Shown piece after piece: positions 1 to 5,252 of a stretch of DNA of 5,501 nucleotides. The DNA comes from DASXTW01 sp036505215 (GTDB taxonomy: Bacteria; Actinomycetota; UBA4738), in NCBI GenBank assembly GCA_036505215.1, contig DASXTW010000190.1, positions 1 through 5,501 of the forward strand, given 5' to 3'. Numbering within the stretch: the stretch's first letter is position 1; every line of letters starts with the position of its first letter. The notes under the pieces were generated by a model, which saw only the letters and a list, made by a program, of their open reading frames with translations, was not told the origin of the DNA and ran no database searches. The position numbers and the translations under genes were made by a program.

Positions 1-226
1 TGTCCGGGAAGCGCTCCTTGATCAGCGACGTTGCCCTGATGCCGTTGCAGTTCGGAAGGTTGATGTCCAAGAGCGCCACGTCCGGACGGACCTGCTCGAC
101 CTGGGTGACGGCCTGGAGGCCGTCCTTCGCCTCGGCCACGACCTCGATGTCGGTCTGGGTCTCCAGGACGACCTTCACCGCCTCGCGGAAGAGTGATTGC
201 TCGTCTGCTAGCAGGATCCGCAACAT
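1..226 (-). CDS. Response regulator, N-terminal receiver domain (partial, cut by window edge)
   Basis: The ATG at 226-224 opens 75 codons that run off the left edge. The visible protein is a CheY-like receiver domain of the NarL/FixJ style. It starts MLRILLADEQSLFREAV, with the acidic Mg-binding pair D8/E9 and the phospho-acceptor D54 in the strand ALLDINLP. The loop after it reads NCNG in place of the usual xMDG. The effector domain, normally a LuxR-type helix-turn-helix, is outside the window, so the output is not seen. A G-rich stretch (AGGGGG, minus strand) lies 14 nt before the ATG, rather far for a ribosome binding site. The gene is divergent from the Cys-rich protein gene at 640. It is a second, separate regulator and not a copy of the one at 2237-2908, because the residues differ throughout. 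No kinase partner is visible. Confidence 0.88.
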   Translation of the reverse strand, partial: MLRILLADEQSLFREAVKVVLETQTDIEVVAEAKDGLQAVTQVEQVRPDVALLDINLPNCNGIRATSLIKERFPD

Positions 227-302
227 GTCGGTCGTGCAGTCCCCCTGGTCCTCAGTGAGACCTGCGAGGCGAGGTCCCTACGAGTGGCACAGGTTAGGGG
301 TG

Positions 303-326
303 AAAAGGCGCGCGGGGCACGCGCCT
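303..326 (-). terminator. Possible weak terminator hairpin (minus strand)
   Basis: AGGCGCG (306-312) and CGCGCCT (320-326) form a perfect 7-bp stem with a 7-nt loop. Read on the minus strand the stem is followed by only four T residues (306-303). No minus-strand gene is supported immediately upstream, so this could equally be a protein-binding dyad in the promoter region of the response regulator. Confidence 0.25.
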
Positions 327-489
327 CAGAGCGTATCCCGCGTACGTTGAATGCATTGGGACCACGGGCCGAAGCCAAGCGGGTCCGTATTCTCCCATGC
401 CAAGTGCGTCGTCCCCGGGGTGGGCTCCCTGGGAGGCCCCCAGCTCATCCGCCTTTTGTCGCACGTCGCTCGTACGCCCTGACCCGGGC

Positions 490-512
490 ATCGACCGTAG
501 GGTCGATACGGT
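490..512. repeat. Inverted repeat, possible operator
   Basis: ATCGACC (490-496) and GGTCGAT (501-507) are perfect 7-bp inverted arms around GTAG. A second overlapping dyad, ACCGTA (494-499) and TACGGT (507-512), shares the same bases. The site lies about 130 bp upstream of the Cys-rich protein gene. A regulator-binding role is inference from symmetry and position. Confidence 0.3.
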
Positions 513-595
513 CCCCCACCCCGCCATGGAGAGAAAAGTTCCCCCCTTGAGACGAGGCAACCAAGCGTCCGGGTGGGCGATTCTTTGCTCCTCAA

Positions 596-632
596 GCCTT
601 GGAGACAAGGCGTGGACTTCCTGCGAAGGGGG
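596..632 (+). promoter_or_regulatory. Leader hairpin with GAGA tetraloop plus ribosome binding site
   Basis: GCCTTG (596-601) pairs with CAAGGC (606-611) around a GAGA tetraloop of the stable GNRA type. A strong Shine-Dalgarno stretch, AAGGGGG (626-632), follows 7 nt before the ATG at 640. It supports 640 over the out-of-frame ATG at 636. Confidence 0.5.
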
Positions 633-639
633 TGAATGA

Positions 640-1089
640 ATGAGTCCAGAGGAGTTTGAGGTCAAGGATGGAATCTCCCGTAGAAGGATGCTCAAGAGGA
701 TCGGGGCAGGGGCGGCCATCGCGTGGTCGGCTCCAGTCCTGAGCAGCATCCGCACCCCGGCCTTCGCACAGCGCGAGAACGTCTGTGCGAGCGCCTGTGG
801 CGGTGGCTGTACGCCGGGGGTGCCGTGTGATGTCGCGCACGCTTGCGACGTGGCTTGCGCGCTGACCTGCGTCTGTTTCAACAAGTTCGATCTGAGCGAG
901 TGTCGGTGCAGGGCTTTCCCGAGCAACTCATGTGCCGATTACCCGCCGTGCAGCTCCGATGCGGACTGCGCCGCTGGCAGCGTGTGCCAGTCGACCTGCT
1001 GTCCCACCGGGATCTGCATGACTGCATGTGCTGGAGCGCAGGGCCGGGCCCCGCGGATGGACGTCCGTGGCGCGAAGCTGACGCGATAA
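640..1089 (+). CDS. Small Cys-rich protein with twin-arginine (Tat) signal peptide
   Basis: The product has 149 residues. Residues 13-19 (SRRRMLK) match the Tat consensus S-R-R-x-F-L-K with Met at the Phe position. A hydrophobic stretch (about 21-37) and AFA|Q (cleavage after A43) follow, so the protein should be exported folded. The mature part of about 106 residues has 18 cysteines (49, 53, 57, 63, 69, 73, 77, 79, 88, 90, 98, 104, 110, 116, 120, 121, 126, 130), an even number that suggests disulfides or metal binding. The segment 104-130, with C-x5-C-x5-C-x3-CC-x4-C-x3-C spacing and SSDAD near its start, resembles small disulfide-rich modules. Export as a pre-folded unit fits cytoplasmic cofactor loading or oxidation. 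The tail 131-149 has no Cys and is basic. I do not recognise a named family. The start is set by the AAGGGGG site 7 nt upstream. The gene stands alone on the plus strand, ends at a strong hairpin and converges on an HprK-like kinase gene. Confidence 0.85.
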   Translation: MSPEEFEVKDGISRRRMLKRIGAGAAIAWSAPVLSSIRTPAFAQRENVCASACGGGCTPGVPCDVAHACDVACALTCVCFNKFDLSECRCRAFPSNSCADYPPCSSDADCAAGSVCQSTCCPTGICMTACAGAQGRAPRMDVRGAKLTR

Positions 1090-1102
1090 GGCGCATCGAT
1101 CC

Positions 1103-1142
1103 AAGCTCAATGGGCGCCCCTCTCGGGGCGCCCATTGGCTTT
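1103..1142 (+). terminator. Strong intrinsic terminator between convergent genes
   Basis: CAATGGGCGCCCC (1108-1120) and GGGGCGCCCATTG (1125-1137) form a perfect 13-bp stem with a TCTC loop. Skipping one bulged base (1107) allows AAGC (1103-1106) to pair with GCTT (1138-1141). On the plus strand the tail is T-rich (GGCTTTCT), which fits termination of the Cys-rich gene that stops 14 nt earlier. Reading from the minus side there is no T-run, but the hairpin may still block transcripts from the HprK-like gene. Confidence 0.8.
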
Positions 1143-1171
1143 CTCCGGGAAGATTTGCGGTGGGATTTCCT

Positions 1172-2122
1172 CTAGCTAGCGCGGACCGCGCTGCGCGCGC
1201 GCCGGCGCGTGACCTCAGTGATGGCTTGAACGGCCTCATCGAGGTTTCCCGACACGAGGCGGTAGCTTTGCGCTCCGCGGGCGACGTCGGCCACCAGCGG
1301 GAGGGCGCGGGCCCGATATCGAGGGAGGTTCATGGTGTTGGTGAGCAGCTCCATCGCGCCCTGGGCCGGAGTCAGCTTAGTGACCTGGGTTGGAGCCCCC
1401 GCGCGGTACTGATGCGCCACCACGAAGCGGATCCGGCAAGGGCCGCCCTTGGCCTCGGGCCGGACCGCTTCCGGGCGGGCGTGGCACATTCCCGCCCCTG
1501 CGGGCGCCGACCCGTTCGCGCTTCGGTAGAGGTCGGGAAAGACCGCCGCGTGGCCCTCTTTGAGGCCGAGGGCCCTCTGGAACGGGTACAGCCTTCGGGA
1601 GATTGGATCAACGGCCCCTACCTCGTCGGAGAGGTACAGGAAACCTGCCCGAACCAAGGCCGTCGTCAAGGTCGTTTTGCCGTGCCCGGACGGCGCCGGC
1701 AAGAGAATCCCTTCCCCCGCCGGGGTGGAAACCGCCCCGGCGTGGATGAGCAGGAAGTCCCCGGTTTGGCGGATGACCTGGGAGTTGATGTGCCAGACGA
1801 GCTGGGAAAGGAGGTCACTCAACGTGTAAGCCGTCTGCATGAGGCCGTCTCCATAGAACAGCTGATAGCGGAACTTCCCGGAGCGGCGCCTCACGATCGA
1901 GTACTGGGCGGGCAAGCCCGGCGTCCAGATGTAGTTGTACTCGTCAGGATCGCTCGGGACCGCGAAATCACCCAGGACGTGTCGGACGTAATCCCCCGCC
2001 GGTTCGAGGTTCCACCTGACCGAGAAGTAGAAGGACAGCATCCGGTAGGTCTGCTCACCTTTCCACCGGATACGGTCCAGCGCGATCGGGGGGTCCTTCA
2101 TGCCCTTTTGAGATCGACCCAA
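1172..2122 (-). CDS. HPr kinase-like P-loop kinase (short, HprK-related)
   Basis: The protein has 316 residues from TTG 2122. Residues 30-110 are a variable N-terminal part. From 125 the fold of the HprK C-terminal domain is visible: LLIHAGAV (124-131), the Walker A loop APSGHGKTT (143-151), LSDEV with D166/E167 as likely catalytic or Mg-binding acids, and YPFQRALGLKEG (179-190). It lacks the separate N-terminal domain of true HPr kinase/phosphorylase, and I see no clear HprK signature 2 region, so HPr is an unlikely substrate. Relatives of this short type occur in lasso-peptide and other peptide-modification clusters, and some phosphorylate a precursor peptide. No cyclase, PqqD-like or B2-type gene is in view, so the substrate is unknown. 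AGGTGA 6 nt before TTG 2122 supports that start; ATG 2101 is the alternative. The gene follows the two-component operon by 114 bp and converges on the Cys-rich Tat protein gene. Confidence 0.85.
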   Translation of the reverse strand: MGRSQKGMKDPPIALDRIRWKGEQTYRMLSFYFSVRWNLEPAGDYVRHVLGDFAVPSDPDEYNYIWTPGLPAQYSIVRRRSGKFRYQLFYGDGLMQTAYTLSDLLSQLVWHINSQVIRQTGDFLLIHAGAVSTPAGEGILLPAPSGHGKTTLTTALVRAGFLYLSDEVGAVDPISRRLYPFQRALGLKEGHAAVFPDLYRSANGSAPAGAGMCHARPEAVRPEAKGGPCRIRFVVAHQYRAGAPTQVTKLTPAQGAMELLTNTMNLPRYRARALPLVADVARGAQSYRLVSGNLDEAVQAITEVTRRRARSAVRAS

Positions 2123-2208
2123 CGGAGATCACCTATCCTCGAGCACTCGGAGTCGTCAGGATACGGGTGCCCTTCCTGGTGCAACACGCGATGTGAAGCG
2201 TAGACCAT
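2098..2208 (-). CDS. Possible 36-residue upstream ORF overlapping the HprK-like start
   Basis: An ATG at 2208-2206 opens a 36-codon frame (starts MVYASHRVLHQEGHPYP). Its TGA (2100-2098) overlaps the alternative ATG (2101-2099) of the HprK-like gene as ATGA, the pattern of translational coupling. Against it, no clear ribosome binding site precedes 2208, it overlaps the stronger TTG 2122 start, and I recognise no family. It may be chance. Confidence 0.2.
   Translation of the reverse strand: MVYASHRVLHQEGHPYPDDSECSRIGDLRWVDLKRA
2129..2134 (-). promoter_or_regulatory. Ribosome binding site that decides a TTG start
   Basis: On the minus strand AGGTGA lies 6 nt before TTG at 2122-2120. The in-frame ATG at 2101 has only AAAAGGGC directly abutting it, a poor spacing. 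TTG is therefore the better start for the HprK-like gene. Confidence 0.55.
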
Positions 2209-2236
2209 GTACGGAAAACGCAGGAGCGGCGGCTCT

Positions 2237-2908
2237 TTAGTTGGGGCGGCGTTCCCCTGGTGTCCTGATCAACCCGTGTCGGACCGCGAACGCTGCGGCC
2301 TCCAAGCGGGAGTGGACCTGGAGCTTGGTGAGGATGCTCTGGACGTGAGTCCGGACGGTGTTCGGGCTGATGGAGAGCCGAGCCGCGATCTGCACCCCAC
2401 TGGACCCCTCCGCAAGCAGCTGGAGGACCTGTCGTTCCCGGTCGGTCAGTTGCTTCACGAGCATGGCCGCGTGTTGCTCCTCGGGACTGCGGTCCCCCGC
2501 GGCTGCCTTGGCCAGCTGCTTCGGCATGATGACGTTGCCGTCGAGCACGGCGCGGATGGAGCTCACGAACTGGTTCACCGGCGTGTCCTTGGTCACGTAG
2601 CCCCTGAACCCCAGTCGAACGGCTTCGGCCACCGCCCTCGGATCGATCAGGGAGGTCACCGCGACCAGCTTCGTCTCAGGCATCTCCTCCAGGATCTTCT
2701 TCCCGACCGCCAGGCCGCTCTCGTCGGGAAGCCCGATGTCCACGAGGACGACGTCGGGGCGCTCCCGACGAGCCACGTCCAGGCCCTCGGACCCGGTCGT
2801 GGCCGCCCCCAGGACCTCCATGCCCATGCTCTCGAGGGTGGAGCGGATGACTTCCGAGAAGAGCCGGTGGTCGTCGACGATCAGGACCCGGCTGCCGGGC
2901 TGGGTCAC
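2237..2908 (-). CDS. LuxR-type (NarL/FixJ family) response regulator
   Basis: The protein has 223 residues, a normal full length. The receiver domain (about 7-122) has acidic pair D12/D13, phospho-acceptor D57 (VLVDIGLP), switch residue T85 and K107 (YVTKD). A linker of about 30 residues leads to a LuxR-type helix-turn-helix: LTDRERQVLQLLAEG (154-168) and recognition helix region NTVRTHVQSILTKL (183-196). It is predicted to be phosphorylated by the kinase encoded just upstream and to bind DNA as a dimer. The start is GTG 2908-2906, overlapping the kinase TGA as GTGA, so translation is likely coupled; the ribosome binding site is weak. All key phosphorylation residues are present. The targets are unknown. 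The HprK-like gene 114 bp downstream on the same strand is a candidate co-transcribed or regulated gene. Confidence 0.95.
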   Translation of the reverse strand: MTQPGSRVLIVDDHRLFSEVIRSTLESMGMEVLGAATTGSEGLDVARRERPDVVLVDIGLPDESGLAVGKKILEEMPETKLVAVTSLIDPRAVAEAVRLGFRGYVTKDTPVNQFVSSIRAVLDGNVIMPKQLAKAAAGDRSPEEQHAAMLVKQLTDRERQVLQLLAEGSSGVQIAARLSISPNTVRTHVQSILTKLQVHSRLEAAAFAVRHGLIRTPGERRPN

Positions 2909-4485
2909 GTACCGCTCGCAGCGGGCAGCTCGAGATGGAACGTGGCCCCGGGTCCTGTCGACTCGACCCAGATCCGTCCATCGTGCGCTTCGGCTACCCG
3001 CCGGGCGATGAAGAGCCCCAAGCCGGTGCCCGCCCGGGAGGCCCTCCCCGCCTCGCCACGGGCCAGTGGATCGAAGATGACTTCCCGCTCCCCCACGGGG
3101 ATGCCGGGCCCCTCATCCCTCACGCTCATGATGACGGACCCCGCTCCGGGCTCCACGTGAACGGAGACGGGGCGATCCCGGGGCGAATACTGCAGCGCGT
3201 TCCTGATCAGATTGCTCACGGCAGCCCGGATGTGCTTGCCGTCGACCATGACGGTCGCGGGCCTGGAGCCCGTGACGATGACCCGCCGCTCCCCCCGCTC
3301 CAACATGCAGGACTCCGCGGCCTCCCTGGCCAGCCTGGCCAGGTCGGTCCGGCGCCGTCGCAAGCCGCCGGCGCCGATGCTCCACCGCAGCAACGAGTCG
3401 ACGAGCTCCGACAAGTACGACAGCTCCTGGCGCGATCGGCGGAGCAGCTCCCGCCGGCCTGGATCCGGCGAGGTCGCCATCAGCCGTTCGATGGCCGCTC
3501 TCGCGCCCACGAGTGGACCCCGGACCTCGTGCGCCGTGGCCGCCAGGCCGAGATCCAAGTGCTCGTTCCGACGCTCGGCCCAGGTCACCGTGGCCAGGTG
3601 GGCGAACACGTCCTCGAGCAGTGGCCCCACGACGCCGAGCGACCGCTTCAGTGAGAGGGACATCTCGCCCGCGAGAAGCAGGGCGTCACCCACGTGGAGC
3701 TGGGTCGGGGTGCCGCCCCCCACGATCTCTCCGAACAGCTCGGACAGATGCATCCGCTCCTTGACCGTGAGCCTCCCCCACCACGGGAACGTGGACATCT
3801 CCCGGCGGAGCTGAGCCGTTTTCCGAGGCCCCACTCCCCGCACCCCTACCAGCTCGGCGTCACGGCCGGGTCCCGCGCTCAGCCAGGCCGCGACCGGGAT
3901 CCCGAACCTCTCGAAGTAGAAATTCACCACCGCCTGCAGGGCCGTTTGGGGCGTGCTGGCGCGAACCATGCTCCGAGCGAGGTTGGCCGCGCTGAGCGCG
4001 TCCATCTCGGCCTTCAGGTCGGCTCGCTCACGCGCCTCTCGAAGGAGGTCCGCAGCCGGCTCCAGGGCCTTGTCCAGTGCCTTCCACCGTTCCTCCATTG
4101 CGTCGGTGGTCGCGATGACCTCCACCAGGCCCACGACCGAATGGCCGGCCAACAGCGGGATGATGGCCAATTCGTGGCCGGGAACGCTTCGGAGGCTGAG
4201 CCTGATCGTCACCCCACTCACGTAGGCGAGCCTGCGGCGCTCGGAGCGCTTCCTCCCGATGTCCGCTCGGTTCCCGACGACGGAGGCCAGCCTGAGTCTG
4301 CCTGTTCGATCGGGAAGGCTTATGCGAACTGTCGCGTCGTGAGGCCGCAAGGCAGCGCGGGCGCGCCGAATGACGGTTGTCACGGCCTGGGCCACATCGG
4401 TCGGGCCGGTGGTCTCGTGCGGGAAGAGCCGAAGGGGTCCCTTCGGAGGGGTGAGACCGGAGCTTGCAAAGTCGTTCAGCACCAA
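2905..4485 (-). CDS. Soluble sensor histidine kinase (HisKA type) with two GAF-like regions
   Basis: The protein has 526 residues and no membrane segment, so it should sense a cytoplasmic signal. Residues about 25-128 and 175-300 look like two GAF-like sensory regions joined by a charged helix (about 130-170); this domain call is from pattern only. The HisKA dimerisation helix carries ATAHEVRGPL with phospho-accepting H319. The ATPase domain has N-box SNLIRNALQYSP (424-435; N425, N429), G1 box RDEGPGIP (456-463), F box EVIFDPLARG (468-477) and G2 box GTGLGLFIARRVAEAHDG (486-503). All catalytic boxes are intact. The start is TTG 4485 or GTG 4482, both served by AAGGGAG 5 or 8 nt upstream. The stop overlaps the response regulator start by 4 bp. 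A promoter and an initiation hairpin lie just upstream, and the BldD-like regulator gene is divergent. Confidence 0.93.
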   Translation of the reverse strand: MVLNDFASSGLTPPKGPLRLFPHETTGPTDVAQAVTTVIRRARAALRPHDATVRISLPDRTGRLRLASVVGNRADIGRKRSERRRLAYVSGVTIRLSLRSVPGHELAIIPLLAGHSVVGLVEVIATTDAMEERWKALDKALEPAADLLREARERADLKAEMDALSAANLARSMVRASTPQTALQAVVNFYFERFGIPVAAWLSAGPGRDAELVGVRGVGPRKTAQLRREMSTFPWWGRLTVKERMHLSELFGEIVGGGTPTQLHVGDALLLAGEMSLSLKRSLGVVGPLLEDVFAHLATVTWAERRNEHLDLGLAATAHEVRGPLVGARAAIERLMATSPDPGRRELLRRSRQELSYLSELVDSLLRWSIGAGGLRRRRTDLARLAREAAESCMLERGERRVIVTGSRPATVMVDGKHIRAAVSNLIRNALQYSPRDRPVSVHVEPGAGSVIMSVRDEGPGIPVGEREVIFDPLARGEAGRASRAGTGLGLFIARRVAEAHDGRIWVESTGPGATFHLELPAASGT

Positions 4486-4493
4486 TCGGACTC

Positions 4494-4511
4494 CCTTCGC
4501 ACCCGCGAAGG
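4494..4511 (-). promoter_or_regulatory. 5' leader hairpin overlapping the kinase ribosome binding site
   Basis: CCTTCGC (4494-4500) and GCGAAGG (4505-4511) form a perfect 7-bp stem with a 4-nt loop. In the minus-strand transcript the 3' arm contains AAGG, which is the first half of the Shine-Dalgarno AAGGGAG (4497-4491) of the histidine kinase. The hairpin could limit initiation or be at the very 5' end of the mRNA. Function is inference. Confidence 0.4.
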
Positions 4512-4518
4512 TGACCGG

Positions 4519-4548
4519 AGTGTAGCCGCGCGCCGTGTTTCCTGTAAA
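4519..4548 (-). promoter_or_regulatory. Predicted promoter of the two-component operon
   Basis: On the minus strand TTTACA (4548-4543) matches the -35 consensus in five of six bases. An 18-nt spacer is followed by TACACT (4524-4519) as a -10 of the TANNNT form. Transcription would start near 4512, giving a leader of about 27 nt before TTG 4485. No experimental support. Confidence 0.45.
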
Positions 4549-4790
4549 GGAGTTTGGGCTACGACGAAAGTCCTAATGAAGCCCTTATTTGACGTGCTGC
4601 GGGCACGCCGGAACCGCACACTTCCGTACGGCGACGGCCACACATAGCGGTCGAAATCGCTCCGGGCGCCTCTACTGAGCGGTCGTAAAAAACATACGGC
4701 CGTTTCGACTACCGACGCGGGCATTATTGCCCTTATCATACGGCCATCTCCACACCCGGGAATCGCGCCCTCCCCAGAGCGACCGGCGAG
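4549..4790. other. Divergent regulatory region between histidine kinase and BldD-like gene
   Basis: This region is richer in A and T than its surroundings (4561-4590 and 4686-4740). No protein gene is supported in it. It holds two direct repeat pairs: AGCGGTCG at 4646-4653 and 4678-4685 (32 bp apart, about three helical turns) and CATACGGCC at 4692-4700 and 4737-4745 (45 bp apart). The first CATACGGCC overlaps the palindrome ACGGCCGT (4695-4702). A small dyad, GGGCA (4719-4723) and TGCCC (4728-4732), lies near TATCAT (4734-4739), which could be a -10 for the plus-strand gene, but I find no matching -35 box. Operator function is inference. Confidence 0.45.
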
Positions 4791-5243
4791 GTGCTTCGAT
4801 CTGCCCGCCGAGCGCGCGGCCTCACGCTGCGCGACGTCACATCGAGCTCCCACGGTCGATTCAAGCCTTCGGTCCTCGGGGCGTACGAACGAGGTGAGCG
4901 GAGCATCTCCCTGGTGCGATTCTGCGAGCTCGCCGAGACGTACGGGATACCGCCCGACAGGTTGCTCGCGGACGTGTTCGCCCGCCTCGATCCTGCGGGC
5001 CGGCAAGAGATCGCCATCGATCTGAACCGCCTTACCCTCATCCCCGGACAAGAGGGTAAGGTCGTTGCCGAATTTGTGCACAAGCTGAAGAGTCAGCGCG
5101 GCGATTACATGACGGACGTCATCACGCTGCGCTCGGGAGACCTCGAAGCGATCAGCCTCGCGTCCTCGCAGACCCCGAATACGTTGCTTCGTACGCTCCA
5201 GCCGGCCCTGCGCAGCCCCAGGCTGGGGGGTCCAGGGGGGTAG
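4791..5243 (+). CDS. BldD-like transcriptional regulator with cyclic-di-GMP signature
   Basis: The protein has 150 residues from GTG 4791. Residues 1-60 are an XRE/Cro-type helix-turn-helix; the segment GRFKPSVLGAYERGERSIS matches the corresponding part of Streptomyces BldD in layout. The C-terminal part (about 75-141) aligns with the BldD ligand domain. SQRGDY, then 8 residues counted from Y, then RSGDL give RGD (103-105)-x8-RSGD (114-117), close to the BldD signature RGD-x8-RQDD that binds cyclic di-GMP. R114 and D117 are kept while QD is replaced by SG. BldD is a dimeric repressor of development genes in Streptomyces. Here the targets are unknown. The frame is open upstream to 4689 but has no ATG, GTG or TTG before 4791, and no good ribosome binding site precedes 4791, so the N-terminus is uncertain. 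The gene is divergent from the kinase gene and converges on pafA with a 9-bp gap. Confidence 0.85.
   Translation: MLRSARRARGLTLRDVTSSSHGRFKPSVLGAYERGERSISLVRFCELAETYGIPPDRLLADVFARLDPAGRQEIAIDLNRLTLIPGQEGKVVAEFVHKLKSQRGDYMTDVITLRSGDLEAISLASSQTPNTLLRTLQPALRSPRLGGPGG
5030..5061. repeat. Perfect 10-bp inverted repeat inside the BldD-like gene
   Basis: CCTTACCCTC (5030-5039) and GAGGGTAAGG (5052-5061) are perfect inverted arms around 12 nt. They lie in the codons for the linker between the DNA-binding and ligand domains (residues about 80-91). There is no T-run, so it is not a typical terminator. It could be an operator or an mRNA hairpin. Confidence 0.5.
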
Positions 5244-5252
5244 CAGAAGTAT

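Larger units (their letters stand above)
227..639. other. Divergent intergenic region, 413 bp
   Basis: This region lies between the minus-strand response regulator and the plus-strand Cys-rich protein gene. I find no convincing protein gene in it. The open frame 397-639 ends in a TGA directly before the ATG at 640, but it has no ribosome binding site and its composition fits no family I recognise. The region should hold promoters for both flanking genes, but I could not pick a clear -35/-10 pair. Two inverted repeats and a leader hairpin inside it are listed separately. Confidence 0.6.

Noticed and set aside
397..639. 80-codon plus-strand ORF ending directly before the Cys-rich gene
   Set aside because: The stop abuts the ATG at 640, which looks like coupling, but there is no ribosome binding site, no family resemblance, and the Cys-rich gene has its own strong site.
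294..926. 210-codon minus-strand ORF
   Set aside because: It is antisense to the Tat signal peptide and Cys-rich region and runs through the intergenic dyads. No domain is visible.
1160..2203. 347-codon plus-strand ORF
   Set aside because: It lies opposite the HprK-like gene, which has clear kinase motifs. The translation is Arg/Gly/Pro-rich with no recognisable domain, as expected of an antisense shadow in high-GC DNA.
2222..2237. Hairpin after the response regulator as terminator
   Set aside because: The GAGC/GCTC stem is only four strong pairs and overlaps the stop codon. The following T-run is displaced, so read-through into the HprK-like gene remains possible.
2207..3160. 317-codon plus-strand ORF
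   Set aside because: It lies opposite the response regulator and the end of the histidine kinase, both with intact family motifs.
4556..4590. Possible riboswitch-like stem (GGGCT/AGCCC with an inner GAC-GAAA-GTC hairpin)
   Set aside because: The stems are short, the bases do not match the c-di-GMP riboswitch consensus I know, and the position is far from the plus-strand start.
3694..4647. 317-codon plus-strand ORF
   Set aside because: It is antisense to the N-terminal half of the histidine kinase and has no recognisable domain.
4476..5081. 201-codon minus-strand ORF just upstream of the histidine kinase
   Set aside because: Its N-terminal half is antisense to the BldD-like gene, whose homology is clear. 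Its C-terminal half reads through the predicted kinase promoter.
5213..5230. Hairpin at the end of the BldD-like gene as terminator
   Set aside because: The stem is only five base pairs with a three-base loop and is followed by G residues rather than a T-run.
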